The position numbers and the translations under genes are program-made. Shown piece by piece: positions 7,986 to 17,299 of a stretch of 58,753 nucleotides of DNA. How positions within the stretch are numbered: position 1 is the first letter of the stretch; the number at the start of each line of letters is the position of its first letter. The notes beneath the pieces are model-generated. The model was not told the DNA's origin. It ran no database searches and was given only the letters and a program-made list of their open reading frames with translations. The stretch comes from Streptomyces sp. SID3212 (lineage in GTDB: Bacteria; Actinomycetota; Actinomycetes; Streptomycetales; Streptomycetaceae). The stretch spans positions 1-58,753 of the forward strand of contig NZ_WWJY01000543.1 in assembly GCF_009865405.1 (NCBI RefSeq), given 5' to 3'.

Positions 7986-10546
7986 TGCTGCGGTACGCCT
8001 TCCAGACGATCAAGGACCGTAAGGCCGGGTTCCTCGGGGCCTTCGCCGCCCTGATGTGCGCCGCCGCGCTCATCACCGCCTGCGGCACCCTCCTGGAGAC
8101 CGGCTTACGCGGCCGGATCGCCCTCGAGCGCTACGCGGCGGCGCCGCTGATCGTCTCCGCCGACCAGAACGTCCATCAGACAACGGTCAAGCACAAGGGC
8201 GACGGCGAGACCAAGACCAAGCACAAGGCGAAACCCGTCGCCGAACGCGCCTGGCTGTCCGACACGGTCGTCGGCCGGGTCGCGGCGGTCGACGGCGTCC
8301 GCTCCGCCGTACCGGAACTGACCTTCCCCGCCCAGCCGTTGAGCGGCGGTACGGACGCGACACACGGGACCTCGTACGGCCACGCCTGGGAGTCCGCCGC
8401 CCTCACCCCCTTCACCCTGGCCGACGGCCGCGCCCCGAAGGCCGCCGACGAGGTGGTCGTCGACCGCCCGCTCGCCCGCCGCGCCGGACTGCGGCCGGGG
8501 GACCGGCTGGCCGTCCAGTCCACCCACGCCCCGCGCACGTACACCGTCTCCGGCATCGCCGCCGCCGAAGGCGGCGACCTGCGGCAGCAGACCTCGCTCT
8601 TCTTCTCCACGGCCGAGGCCCGGCGGCTGGCGGGCCGGCCCGGACAGGTCACCGCGATCGCGGTGGTGCCCGAACGCGGCACCGACACGGGGGCGTTGAA
8701 GACCGCGCTCTCCCGCGCCCTGGACGGCACCACCGCCCAGGTCACCTCCGGCGACGACCGCGGGCCCGTCGAATTCCTCGCCGCCTCCGGCGCCCGGGTG
8801 AAACTCATCTCCATGGGCGGCGCGATGGGCGGTACGTCCCTGCTCGTCGCGATCCTCGTCGTCGTCTCCACCTTCGCCCTCTCCATCCAGCAACGACACC
8901 GCGAACTCGCCCTGCTGCGCGCCGTCGCCGCCACCCCCCGCCAGATCCGCGCCCTGCTGGGCCGTGAGGCGCTGCTCGTCGGCGCGGCGGCCGGAGTGAC
9001 CGGTGCGCTGGCCGGACTGCCCCTCGGGGCCTGGCTCCACGGCCGCTTCGTCGCCCTGGGCGCCGTCCCGGCCACCCTGGAGCGTGTCACCAGCGTCTTC
9101 CCGGCCTTCGCCGCCCTCGCCGTCACCGTCCTCGGAGCCTGGGCCGCGGCCCGGATCTCCGGCCGCCGCATCACCCGCATCCGCCCGGCGGAGGCGATGG
9201 CCGAAGCCGCCGTCGAGCGCACCCGTCCCGCCTGGGGCCGGCTGATCGCCGGACTCCTCCTGCTGGCCGGCGGGGTGGTCCTCGTCGTCGTGCTCAGCAC
9301 GCTGCGCACCGAGCCCGCGTCGACCCCCGTGACGTTCCTGGCCGTGGTGGTCCTGGCCACGGCCGTCTCCCTGCTCGGCCCGGTGCTCCTGAGGGCGGTC
9401 ATGGTGCCGCTCGCCGTCCCCCTGCGGCTCGCCGGGCCCGGCGGCCGGCTCGCCGCCGCGAACATCCGCGCGCATGCCACCCGTATGGCCGCCGCCGTCA
9501 CCCCGCTGGCCCTGCTGATCGGGATGACCTGCACCGTCCTTTTCGTGCAGCCGACGCTGGAGGACGCCGCCCGGGCACAGGCCCGCGAAGGGACCCTGGC
9601 CGCCTGGGTGCTCACCTCCGGCGGCCCGGGGGTCCCGTCGGAAGCGGCCGACCAGGTCCGTGAGGTCCCAGGTGTCACGGCGGTCACCGAGGTGGTACGG
9701 ACCACGGTCCGCGTCGGTCTCGACAAGTACGTGACCCAGGGCGTCACCCCCGCCGGCCTGGACCGCACCTGGGACCCGGACCTGCTCCACGGCTCACTCA
9801 AGGGGTTCGGCCCGGACACGGTGGCCGTCAGCGAACTGGCCGCCGATCAGCTGGACCTGCGGGTGGGATCCCGCCTGCGGCTGACCCTCGGCGACGGTAC
9901 GCCGGCCGCGCTCACCGTCTCCGCCGTCTACGGACGCGGTCTCGGCTTCGGCGACCTGACCGTCGCGCACGACCTGTTGGCCGGTCATATGGACAACCCG
10001 CTCGCCACGACGGTCCTCGTCGCGGGCCTGCCGAAGGGTGCTGCCGCGAAAGGTGACGGCCGGGCGGCGCTGAGCGCGGCCGTCGCGGGGTTCCCCGGCG
10101 TGACCGTCCTCGACCCGGCCGGTGCCGACCGTCTCCAGGCCGAACGGGGGCAGGCCAACGCCGAGGTGAACTTCCTCGCCATGGGGCTGGTGCTGGCCTT
10201 CACCGCGATCGCCGTCGTCAACACGCTCGCCATGTCGGTCTCGGAGCGGATCAGGGAGTTCGCGATGCTCCGCCTGGCCGGCGGCACGCGCCGCCAGGTC
10301 CTGCGGATGCTGCGCGCCGAGGCGCTCACGCTCCTGCTGACCGCCACCGTGCTCGGCACGGGCATCTCCCTCGCGGTCCTGACCGCGTTCAGTGTCGGGA
10401 TGACGGGTGGGGCGGGTCCCTCGGTACGACCGCTGCTGTACGCGGCCGTCGTCGGCGCCGCCGCCCTGCTCGCGCTGGTGGCGACCGCGCTGCCCGGCAG
10501 GTCCGTACTGCGGGTCCGGCCGGTGGAGGTGGTCGCCGCCCGGTAG
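7982..10546 (+). CDS. FtsX-like ABC transporter permease
   Basis: An 854-residue membrane protein made of two FtsX-type halves. Each half has a large extracytoplasmic domain and a three- to four-helix FtsX domain. The first FtsX domain contains VVSTFALSIQQRHRELALLR and AVAATPRQIRALLGREALL; the second contains VVNTLAMSVSERIREFAMLR and LAGGTRRQVLRMLRAEALT. This is the MacB/LolE-like class that works with an ATPase as a mechanotransmitter or lipid/drug exporter. No ATP-binding subunit is encoded next to it. It is translationally coupled to the upstream ArsR-type regulator. Confidence 0.9.
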   Translation: MMLRYAFQTIKDRKAGFLGAFAALMCAAALITACGTLLETGLRGRIALERYAAAPLIVSADQNVHQTTVKHKGDGETKTKHKAKPVAERAWLSDTVVGRVAAVDGVRSAVPELTFPAQPLSGGTDATHGTSYGHAWESAALTPFTLADGRAPKAADEVVVDRPLARRAGLRPGDRLAVQSTHAPRTYTVSGIAAAEGGDLRQQTSLFFSTAEARRLAGRPGQVTAIAVVPERGTDTGALKTALSRALDGTTAQVTSGDDRGPVEFLAASGARVKLISMGGAMGGTSLLVAILVVVSTFALSIQQRHRELALLRAVAATPRQIRALLGREALLVGAAAGVTGALAGLPLGAWLHGRFVALGAVPATLERVTSVFPAFAALAVTVLGAWAAARISGRRITRIRPAEAMAEAAVERTRPAWGRLIAGLLLLAGGVVLVVVLSTLRTEPASTPVTFLAVVVLATAVSLLGPVLLRAVMVPLAVPLRLAGPGGRLAAANIRAHATRMAAAVTPLALLIGMTCTVLFVQPTLEDAARAQAREGTLAAWVLTSGGPGVPSEAADQVREVPGVTAVTEVVRTTVRVGLDKYVTQGVTPAGLDRTWDPDLLHGSLKGFGPDTVAVSELAADQLDLRVGSRLRLTLGDGTPAALTVSAVYGRGLGFGDLTVAHDLLAGHMDNPLATTVLVAGLPKGAAAKGDGRAALSAAVAGFPGVTVLDPAGADRLQAERGQANAEVNFLAMGLVLAFTAIAVVNTLAMSVSERIREFAMLRLAGGTRRQVLRMLRAEALTLLLTATVLGTGISLAVLTAFSVGMTGGAGPSVRPLLYAAVVGAAALLALVATALPGRSVLRVRPVEVVAAR

Positions 10547-10595
10547 CGGAGGAGGCCCCGTAACGGAGAAAGGCGGTGGAGAACGGTGCAGGAGG

Positions 10596-10621
10596 GGGCC
10601 GGCCGGCGAGTCGGCCGGCCC
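10596..10621. terminator. Hairpin between convergent genes
   Basis: GGGCCGGCC at 10596-10604 pairs with GGCCGGCCC at 10613-10621 across an eight-base loop. It sits in the 116-bp gap between the convergent permease and rhodanese genes, so it could end transcription from both sides. There is no T-run, as is common for Streptomyces terminators. Confidence 0.55.
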
Positions 10622-10662
10622 GCAGGCGATCCGGTACGGGAGACCTGGTCGGGCCCGTCACC

Positions 10663-11103
10663 TCACGGGGTGACCGGCAGCCCCTCCGCCTTCCACGCCT
10701 GGAAGCCCCCGACGAGGTCGGTCGCGCGGTGGAGTCCCAGTTGCCGCAGCGACACCGCGGCGAGGCTGGACGCGTACCCCTCGTTGCAGATCACCACCAC
10801 CCGCAGGTCGTGGCTCGTGGCCTCCGCCGCCCGGTGGCTGCCCTGCGGGTCGAGACGCCACTCCAGCTCGTTGCGCTCCACCACGAGCGCGCCGGGGATC
10901 AGCCCGTCCCGCTCGCGCAGGGCCTGGTAGCGGATGTCCACCAGCAGGGCGCCGCCCTCGGCGGCCTCGAAGGCCTCCCGGGCCTCCACCCGGTCGAGGC
11001 CCTCGCGGACCCGCTCCAGCAGTTCGTCGATCCCGACCCGCTCACCGGCGGCGGTCGGGGACCCGGTGGCTATCGCCGCGTGGGCGTCGTCGCGGCCGCT
11101 CAC
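10663..11103 (-). CDS. Rhodanese-like sulfurtransferase
   Basis: A 146-residue single-domain rhodanese. The active-site loop is CNEGYASS, with the cysteine at residue 106, preceded by the LLVDIRYQALRERDGLIPGA strand-loop of the fold. The GTG start overlaps the stop of the upstream cysteine dioxygenase by four bases (GTGA), so the two are coupled. Together they suggest handling of cysteine-derived sulfur; the acceptor is unknown. The whole operon lies behind a cysteine-containing leader peptide. Confidence 0.9.
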   Translation of the reverse strand: MSGRDDAHAAIATGSPTAAGERVGIDELLERVREGLDRVEAREAFEAAEGGALLVDIRYQALRERDGLIPGALVVERNELEWRLDPQGSHRAAEATSHDLRVVVICNEGYASSLAAVSLRQLGLHRATDLVGGFQAWKAEGLPVTP

Positions 11104-11735
11104 TGCCAGTCCTCCGGAACCTCGACCTGCTCCAGCCGGAGGACGGCGCCGTTGCGGCTGTAGCGCCTGATCATCGGCAGCGGCGGGTAGTACGCGTGTA
11201 CGGAGACGGCGTGCTCGGTCCCGGACTCGTTCCTGACCTCGTGCACGTGGTGCTTGCCGAACGCCCGGCCCACCCCGGCCGTCAGCTGCCGCTCGCGGTC
11301 CACCCCGTCGGCCAGCTCCAGCGTCTTCCAGCCCTCGGTGGGCAGCCGGGCCGCCAGCGAGTCCTCCTTGAGCGTCCCCGCCGCCGTGGCGAGCGCGCCG
11401 TGCGAGCCGCCGTGGTCGTGCCAGCCGGTGCCCGTGCCGGGTGGCCAGCCGATCAGCCACGCCTCGCTGCCCGCGGGTCCCTCCAGCCGGATCCAGGTAC
11501 GGCCGTCGGGGTCGAGGGGGAGCGTCGCGACCAGCTCGGTGTCGGCGGCGGCACGGCGGACGAAGTCGAGCAGCTCGGCGGCCGTGGGACCGGAGCGCGA
11601 GGCCCCGGACGCCGTGGGGGACGCGACGCCGGAGGGTGCGGGAGCGGGGATCTCCGCGGTGGCGACGGCGGCCGACGCGGTGGAGGAGCCGTCGGCGGCC
11701 TGGGCGGGCGCGGAGGAACGTACGGGTGAAGACAT
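11100..11735 (-). CDS. Cysteine dioxygenase
   Basis: A 211-residue cupin. After a roughly 50-residue Ala/Ser/Pro-rich leader, the domain shows the iron-binding pattern WHDHGGSHGAL with His106 and His108, and HHVHEV with His165 as the third ligand. These are the three-histidine ligands of thiol dioxygenases, which convert cysteine to cysteine sulfinate using O2. The ATG at 11735 was chosen because the next in-frame codon upstream reaches back through the leader-peptide region. The gene is coupled to a rhodanese and preceded by a leader peptide that probably senses cysteine supply. Confidence 0.9.
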   Translation of the reverse strand: MSSPVRSSAPAQAADGSSTASAAVATAEIPAPAPSGVASPTASGASRSGPTAAELLDFVRRAAADTELVATLPLDPDGRTWIRLEGPAGSEAWLIGWPPGTGTGWHDHGGSHGALATAAGTLKEDSLAARLPTEGWKTLELADGVDRERQLTAGVGRAFGKHHVHEVRNESGTEHAVSVHAYYPPLPMIRRYSRNGAVLRLEQVEVPEDWQ

Positions 11736-11811
11736 CGGGTGACCGTCCTGAAGAAGTTCGCGGAAAGCACTGCCGCCCTGAGGCACGGCGGCGCGCGGAA
11801 TCAATGGCGAA

Positions 11812-11883
11812 TCAGCAGGAAGGGCGACAGACGCAGCCCGCGTAGCGGACCAGGTCCATATGGACCCTCCGCCACAGGCGCAC
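11812..11883 (-). CDS. Putative cysteine-responsive leader peptide
   Basis: A 23-residue reading frame from GTG, ending 76 bases before the cysteine dioxygenase start. It reads VRLWRRVHMDLVRYAGCVCRPSC. The RR-x-H-x-DL-x-R core followed by cysteines matches the family of short actinobacterial leader peptides found ahead of sulfur-metabolism genes. Three cysteines fall in its last seven residues, so ribosome stalling at Cys codons could report cysteine-tRNA supply. Downstream, GCCGCC and GGCGGC (within 11772-11792) can pair into a hairpin that could act in attenuation. Translation is inferred from the pattern, not shown. Confidence 0.75.
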   Translation of the reverse strand: MRLWRRVHMDLVRYAGCVCRPSC

Positions 11884-11931
11884 ATCGGTGTCAGTCACGT
11901 TTCGGAGTACACCATGTGAGCCCGCGGACGG

Positions 11932-13635
11932 TCAATTGATGTTCAAGGTGTGGTCAGGGGCCGCCGGTGACGATGACGTGGAGGGCTTGGCGGCCTGCGA
12001 AGACTTGGCGGCCTTGGCGGCCTTGGACGGCCGGGAGGGCTGGGCCGGTGACGGTACGGAGGGGGTCTCGGCCACCGCCGGGTCGCCCCCGCGTGCCGCA
12101 TCGGCCGCCTCGTACAGCGCGGCCGGGCGCACCCCGCCGAAGGCCGCCACCAGATGGCCGTCCGGCCGTACCAGCAGCACGCTGTGCGCCGACGCGCCCG
12201 GATAGCCCTCGGTGACCAGCAGCTCCGCCTGTACCGGCAGAGCCGTCACCGCCGCCGCCAACCGGGGCATGACCCCGGCGGTCAGCCAGTGCCGCCGGTC
12301 CCACACCCCGGTGCCGGGCGCGACGAGCACGACCAGCAGCTGCCCCCGCCCGAGCCGGTCCCGCAGCCCCGTGGTCGTCCCGTCCGGTGCCGTCACCCGT
12401 ACGTTGTCGACGGGCGCGCCGGGGGCCGTGCCGACCGCCGTCTGCGCCTCGGCGTACGGAGGCGCGAGGGGGGAGTGCGGATAGGCCGGCGGTGCTCCCA
12501 ACGGCCCGAAGCCCAGATGTCCGTCCGAGAGCAGCGAATCGTGCCCGCGTACGCCCCCCGGGAGGTACGTCCGCAGCCCGCCGCCGCCGCGCAGTATCGG
12601 CAACGACTGGTCGGCGGCGCGCAGCCGCGCGGCCACGGCCGTACGCCGCTCCGCCTGGTAGCTGTCGAGCAGGATGTCGGACGCCCCGTGGTGCCAGGCG
12701 TGGGCCAGCTTCCAGGCGAGGTTGTCGGCGTCCCGCAGCCCTTCGTCCAGCCCCTGCGTGCCCACGGCGCCGAGCAGGTGCGCCGCGTCCCCGGCGAGGA
12801 ACGCGCGGCCCACCCGCCAGCGCTTGGCCAGCCGGTGGTGCAGCGTGTAGACGCCGGTGTCGAGCAGTTCGTACGGCGGGGTCTCGCCGCACCAGCCGGC
12901 CAGGGTGTCCCGTAAACGGGCGATCAGCGCGTCGGGCGTGACCAACTCGTCCCGCGACGGCAGCAGCCAGTCGAGCCGCCACACCCCGTCCGGCAGCGGC
13001 CGGGCGGAGACCTCCGCGCCGCCGGAGCGCCACGGGGGCTGCCGGTGCAGTACGGCCTCCCCGGGCCAGGGCAGGTCGGCGCGCAGCGCGGCGACGGCGT
13101 GGCGTTCGACCCCCGTACGGCCGGGGAAGCGGACCCCGAGCAGTTTGCGGACGGTGGACCGGGCGCCGTCGCAGCCCACCAGGTGACTGCCGCGCCACCA
13201 GGTCGCCCCGGGGCCGCGCGTGTGCACGCTGACCCCGCGCGCGTCCTGTTCCAGCGAGTCGAGGCGGTTGCCGGTCACGACCCGTACCAGCGGCTGGTCG
13301 GCGATGGCCTCCCGCAGGCCGCGGGCCAGCGCGTGCTGGGGGATGTGGAGCGGGGCCGGGCCGCCGTCCTCACCGAGCGGCTGCTGTCGCATCAGTTGCT
13401 TGCGCCTCAGTGACCGCCAGCCCACCCAGTGGACTCCCTCGTCACGCAGGGTGGTGCAGCCGAGGCGTTCGGCGAAGGAGGCGGTGTCGGAGCGCAGGAC
13501 GACGGTACGGGCCGGGCGGGGGTCGTCCGTACCGGAGCCTTCGTCCAGGACGACGCTGGGGACGCCCTGAGCGGCGAGGGCGAGGGAGAGGGCGAGCCCC
13601 ACGGGGCCCGCGCCCGCCACGATCACCGGGTCCAC
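11932..13635 (-). CDS. FAD-dependent aromatic monooxygenase (PHBH type)
   Basis: A 567-residue flavoprotein hydroxylase. The N-terminus VIVAGAGPVGLALSLALA is the FAD-binding GxGxxG motif, GCDGARSTVRKLLG is the DG motif, and FLAGDAAHLLGAVGTQGLDE is the GD motif that also binds FAD. The C-terminal third has a thioredoxin-like domain ending in a low-complexity Ala/Lys/Ser tail. Such enzymes hydroxylate phenols or polyketide-like aromatics with NAD(P)H and O2; the substrate cannot be inferred. It starts at GTG and stands alone on the minus strand. Confidence 0.9.
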   Translation of the reverse strand: MDPVIVAGAGPVGLALSLALAAQGVPSVVLDEGSGTDDPRPARTVVLRSDTASFAERLGCTTLRDEGVHWVGWRSLRRKQLMRQQPLGEDGGPAPLHIPQHALARGLREAIADQPLVRVVTGNRLDSLEQDARGVSVHTRGPGATWWRGSHLVGCDGARSTVRKLLGVRFPGRTGVERHAVAALRADLPWPGEAVLHRQPPWRSGGAEVSARPLPDGVWRLDWLLPSRDELVTPDALIARLRDTLAGWCGETPPYELLDTGVYTLHHRLAKRWRVGRAFLAGDAAHLLGAVGTQGLDEGLRDADNLAWKLAHAWHHGASDILLDSYQAERRTAVAARLRAADQSLPILRGGGGLRTYLPGGVRGHDSLLSDGHLGFGPLGAPPAYPHSPLAPPYAEAQTAVGTAPGAPVDNVRVTAPDGTTTGLRDRLGRGQLLVVLVAPGTGVWDRRHWLTAGVMPRLAAAVTALPVQAELLVTEGYPGASAHSVLLVRPDGHLVAAFGGVRPAALYEAADAARGGDPAVAETPSVPSPAQPSRPSKAAKAAKSSQAAKPSTSSSPAAPDHTLNIN

Positions 13636-13804
13636 GGCGCGACTCCTCCGGCCCGTACGGTCGTGCGGTCAGTGGCGGTTGGAGCCCGGTACGCGATCAC
13701 AGAACGTATGCAACCTACTGGGGATGCCCCCGTCAAGCGACGGCCGGGGCGGCGCGCGCCCGGTGAGGGCGCCGCCGCCCCGGCCGGGACGCTGCTGGAT
13801 GTCG

Positions 13805-13852
13805 GGACGCCGCCGTGCTCGGACGCCGCCGTGCTCGGACGCCGCCGTGCTC
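13805..13852. repeat. Three 16-bp tandem repeats in a non-coding gap
   Basis: GGACGCCGCCGTGCTC occurs three times without a change at 13805-13820, 13821-13836 and 13837-13852. It lies just past the end of gluD in the 229-bp space before the divergently placed monooxygenase promoter region. No gene spans it convincingly. Confidence 0.85.
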
Positions 13853-13865
13853 GGAGGCCGCGGCC

Positions 13866-14777
13866 TCAGATGCCGGTGGTCGAGTGCGACTGCGACTGGC
13901 CCGGACCGTTGGCCAGGTCCGCGTCGCCCGCCCCGAGGACCGCGCCCGTGCTCTTCCGCGCCCGGCGGAGCCGCTTCTCCAGCCAGCCCGCGAACGTCGT
14001 GAGCAGGAAGTTGAGGACGATGTAGAGCAGAGCGATGACGGTGAACGCGGCGATGGTGTTGGCGCCGTAGTTCGCGGTGATGGTGCGGTTCTGCGAGAGC
14101 AGTTCCTGGAGGCCGAGCAGCGCGCCGCCGAGCGCGGTGTCCTTGACGATCACGACCAGCTGGCTCACCAGGGCGGGCAGCATCGCCGTGACCGCCTGCG
14201 GCAGCAGGACGTACGTCATGGTCTGCCCCTTGCGCATCCCTATCGCCTTCGAGGCGTCGGTCTGGCCGTACGGGAGCGAGAGGATGCCGGCCCGGACGAT
14301 CTCCGCGATGACGGACGCGTTGTACAGCACCAGGCCCGTCACCACCGCGTACAGCGGCCTGCTGTCCGACGGGATGTCGGTGAACTGCACGTACAGCTGA
14401 CTCGCGAAGACCATCATGATCAGCACGGGGATGGAGCGGAAGAACTCGACGACCACCCCGACCGGCACCCGGACCCAGCGGTGGTCGGAGAGCCGGCCGA
14501 TCCCGAGCAGCGCGCCGAGCGGCAGGGCTATCACGACGGACAGCGCCGCCGCCTGGAGGGTCACCCCGAGGCCGGGCAGCAGATAGGTCGTCCAGACCCG
14601 GGAATCCGTGACGAACGGACTCCATTTCTCGGACGCCAGCTGGTTCTTGTCGGCCATGGTGGAAAGGACCCACCAGACCGCCAGTCCGAGGACGGCGAGG
14701 AACACGATCGTGTAGATGATGTTGCGCCGCTTGGCGCCCGGTCCCGGAACGTCGTAGAGGACGTTGGTGGCACTCAT
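13866..14777 (-). CDS. gluD: Glutamate ABC transporter permease GluD
   Basis: A 303-residue inner-membrane permease of the polar amino-acid (HisM/GlnP) class. It shows the WTTYLLPGLGVTLQAAALSV helix entry, the EFFRSIPVLIMMVF region, and the EAA-loop ASKAIGMRKGQTMTYVLLPQ that docks on the ATPase. The ATG overlaps the gluC stop by four bases. The order gluA-gluB-gluC-gluD matches the glutamate uptake operon of corynebacteria and streptomycetes. Its short Gly/Ser-rich C-terminus is unremarkable. Confidence 0.93.
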   Translation of the reverse strand: MSATNVLYDVPGPGAKRRNIIYTIVFLAVLGLAVWWVLSTMADKNQLASEKWSPFVTDSRVWTTYLLPGLGVTLQAAALSVVIALPLGALLGIGRLSDHRWVRVPVGVVVEFFRSIPVLIMMVFASQLYVQFTDIPSDSRPLYAVVTGLVLYNASVIAEIVRAGILSLPYGQTDASKAIGMRKGQTMTYVLLPQAVTAMLPALVSQLVVIVKDTALGGALLGLQELLSQNRTITANYGANTIAAFTVIALLYIVLNFLLTTFAGWLEKRLRRARKSTGAVLGAGDADLANGPGQSQSHSTTGI

Positions 14778-15448
14778 CGTTTCACCGCCACTCGCTTGCT
14801 GACCCAGCCGAGGACGAGGCCCATCGGAAGGGTGAGAACAACGAATCCGAAGGCGAACACCGCGAATACGGCGAAGAGCGCGTCGGCCTCGTTCTCGATC
14901 ATCGTCTTCATCAGCGCGGCGGCTTCCGCGACGCTGATCGCGGCGGCCACCGTGGTGTTCTTGGTCAGCGCGATCAGTACGTTCGCGAGCGGCGCGACGA
15001 CGGAACGGAACGCCTGGGGGAGCACGATCAGCGTCAGGACCTGGAAGAAACTCAGGCCCAGCGCGCGGGCCGCCTCCGCCTGTCCGACCGGCACGGTGTT
15101 GATGCCGGAGCGCAGGGCCTCACAGACGAAGGTGCCGGTGTAGGCGACCAGGCCGAGGACGGCGAGGCGGAAACCGATGGACTTGAAGTCCTGGCCGCCG
15201 AGCGTGATCGCGAGCGTCTGGTAGAGGCCCAGCGAACAGCCGACGATGATCACCGTCAACGGGGTGTTGCGCACGAGGTTGACGTAGGCGGTGCCGAAGG
15301 CACGCATCAGTGGCACGGGACTGACGCGCATCCCGGCCAGCAGCGTTCCCCATATCAGGGAACCGACCGCGGAAAGAAGGGCGAGCTGTACGGTCACCCA
15401 GAAGGCGCCGAGCAGGTCGTACCGCCCGGAATCAAGAAAGTCGAACAC
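14774..15448 (-). CDS. gluC: Glutamate ABC transporter permease GluC
   Basis: A 224-residue permease, the second membrane subunit of the glutamate importer. It begins MFDFLDSGRYDLLGAFWVTV, with the VNLVRNTPLTVIIVGCSLGL segment and the EAA loop AARALGLSFFQVLTLIVLPQ. It is coupled to gluD by an ATGA overlap and follows gluB by 113 bases. Glutamate specificity rests on operon order and overall likeness, not on a single residue. Confidence 0.93.
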   Translation of the reverse strand: MFDFLDSGRYDLLGAFWVTVQLALLSAVGSLIWGTLLAGMRVSPVPLMRAFGTAYVNLVRNTPLTVIIVGCSLGLYQTLAITLGGQDFKSIGFRLAVLGLVAYTGTFVCEALRSGINTVPVGQAEAARALGLSFFQVLTLIVLPQAFRSVVAPLANVLIALTKNTTVAAAISVAEAAALMKTMIENEADALFAVFAVFAFGFVVLTLPMGLVLGWVSKRVAVKR

Positions 15449-15561
15449 GATGCCCCGCGCTCTCCCCAGGTTGGCTTTCCGGTACGCGCCGCCGGTCGTC
15501 CCGGCGGCGCGTCACCGCTGTCTCTGCTGGTCGGTGATCAGTGATCAGTGATCGGGCCGTG

Positions 15562-16389
15562 TCAGCCGATCGCGGGGGCGGGCTCGTTCTTGTAGCCGGC
15601 CGGACCGAAGTTGGCCGTCACGGCCTTCTGCCAGGAGCCGTCCGACTCCATCTTCTTGAGGGCGTCGTTGATCTTGCCGAGCAGTTCGGTGTCGCCCTTC
15701 TTGAGGCCGATGCCGTAGTTCTCGTCGCTGAGCTTGAGGCCCACGAGCTTGAACTTGCCCTCGTGCTCCTTCTGTGCGGCGTAACCGGCGAGAATGGAGT
15801 CGTCGGTCGTCAGGGCGTCGACGGTCTTGTTCTCCAGGCCCGTGAGGCACTCGGAGTAGCCGCCCTGCTCCAGGAGGCCGGCCTTGGGGGCGAGCTTCTC
15901 CTTGACGTTCTGCGCCGAGGTGGAACCCGTCACCGAACAGAGCTTCTTGGAGTTCAGGTCCTCGGGCTTGGTGATGGAGGTGTCGTCCGCGCGGACCAGG
16001 AGGTCCTGGTGCGCGAGGAAGTACGGGCCCGCGAAGTCGACCTTCTGCTTGCGCTCGTCGTTGATCGAGTAGCTCGCGGCGACGAACTTGACGTCACCGT
16101 TGGCGATCAGGTTCTCGCGCTCGGCGCTGGGCGCCTGCTTCCACTCGATGTCCTTGGCGTCGTAGCCGAGTTCCTTGGCGACGTACGTGGCGACGTCGAC
16201 GTCGAAGCCGGTGAAGGTGCCGTCCGGCGTCTTCAGGCCGAGGCCCGGCTGGTCGAACTTGATACCGATGGCGATCTTGCCGCCGCCTTCGTTGTTGCTG
16301 TCGTCACCGCTGTCGCCGCCGCACGCGGTGGCGGTCAGGGCGAGGACGAGAGCGGCGGCGGCGGACGCGCCTGCCTTGTGAAGCTTCAT
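15562..16389 (-). CDS. gluB: Glutamate-binding lipoprotein GluB
   Basis: A 275-residue substrate-binding lipoprotein. The signal peptide ends in the lipobox LTATAC-GG near residue 23. The mature part has the SBP_bac_3 features IGIKFDQPGLGLKTPDGTFT and GFDVDVATYVAKELG, and the PYFLAHQDLLVR strand. It captures glutamate outside the membrane and passes it to GluCD. The ATG at 16389 is preceded by a purine-rich ribosome site. The gene lies between gluA and gluC with gaps of 113-124 bases. Confidence 0.95.
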   Translation of the reverse strand: MKLHKAGASAAAALVLALTATACGGDSGDDSNNEGGGKIAIGIKFDQPGLGLKTPDGTFTGFDVDVATYVAKELGYDAKDIEWKQAPSAERENLIANGDVKFVAASYSINDERKQKVDFAGPYFLAHQDLLVRADDTSITKPEDLNSKKLCSVTGSTSAQNVKEKLAPKAGLLEQGGYSECLTGLENKTVDALTTDDSILAGYAAQKEHEGKFKLVGLKLSDENYGIGLKKGDTELLGKINDALKKMESDGSWQKAVTANFGPAGYKNEPAPAIG

Positions 16390-16513
16390 GCGTGGACTTC
16401 CCTCAAGTGAGACGGTGACGGACGGTTCTGACGAAACGAAAGGGTGATCGTGCGTTCGCCGACCACCGGCGCGCGCGGGGCGACCGGTGCGCGGGGCGAT
16501 CGGTGACGACCGG

Positions 16514-17299
16514 TCAGTGGTGCAGGATCTTCGACAGGAAGTCCTTGGCACGGTCACTGCGGGGATTGCTGAAGAACGCTTCCGGCGACGCCTCTTCGAC
16601 GATCCGGCCGTCCGCCATGAAGACGACCCGGTTCGCCGCCGAGCGCGCGAAGCCCATCTCGTGGGTGACGACGACCATCGTCATCCCGTCGCGGGCCAGC
16701 TGCTGCATGACCTCCAGGACCTCGTTGATCATCTCGGGGTCGAGCGCGGACGTCGGTTCGTCGAACAGCATGACCTTGGGGCCCATCGCCAACGCCCGGG
16801 CGATGGCCACACGTTGCTGCTGTCCGCCGGAGAGCTGCGCCGGGTACTTGTCGGCCTGCGTCCCCACACCCACCCGGTCCAGGAGCGCGCGGGCCTTCTC
16901 GTCCGCGGCCTTCTTGTCCGTCTTGCGGACCTTGACCTGGCCCAGGGTGACGTTCTCCAGCACGGTCTTGTGCGCGAAGAGGTTGAACGACTGGAAGACC
17001 ATGCCGACGTCGGCGCGCAGCCGGGCGAGTTCCCTGCCCTCCTGCGGCAGCGGCTTGCCGTCGATCGAGATCGCGCCCGAATCGATCGTCTCCAGGCGGT
17101 TGATGGTGCGGCACAGTGTGGACTTGCCGGACCCGGAAGGCCCGATGACGACCACGACCTCGCCCCGGGCGATGGTCAGGTCGATGTCCTGGAGCACATG
17201 CAGCGCGCCGAAGTGCTTGTTGACGTTGCTCAGTACGACCAGGTCGTCCGACGCCGCAACAGCGTCCTCGGGGCCCTTGGTCACTGACACTCCGCTCAT
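16514..17299 (-). CDS. gluA: Glutamate ABC transporter ATP-binding protein GluA
   Basis: A 261-residue ABC ATPase. The Walker A motif GPSGSGKST is at residues 53-61, the signature [15 protein letters not shown] starts at 156, and Walker [15 protein letters not shown] carries the catalytic Glu181; the H-loop is VVVTHEMGF. It powers GluBCD glutamate uptake. The ATG at 17299 follows a GGAG site; an upstream ATG at 17344 would add 15 residues with no family match. It is the first gene of the minus-strand operon, so its promoter should lie in 17300-17594, where no operator is obvious to me. Confidence 0.95.
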   Translation of the reverse strand: MSGVSVTKGPEDAVAASDDLVVLSNVNKHFGALHVLQDIDLTIARGEVVVVIGPSGSGKSTLCRTINRLETIDSGAISIDGKPLPQEGRELARLRADVGMVFQSFNLFAHKTVLENVTLGQVKVRKTDKKAADEKARALLDRVGVGTQADKYPAQLSGGQQQRVAIARALAMGPKVMLFDEPTSALDPEMINEVLEVMQQLARDGMTMVVVTHEMGFARSAANRVVFMADGRIVEEASPEAFFSNPRSDRAKDFLSKILHH

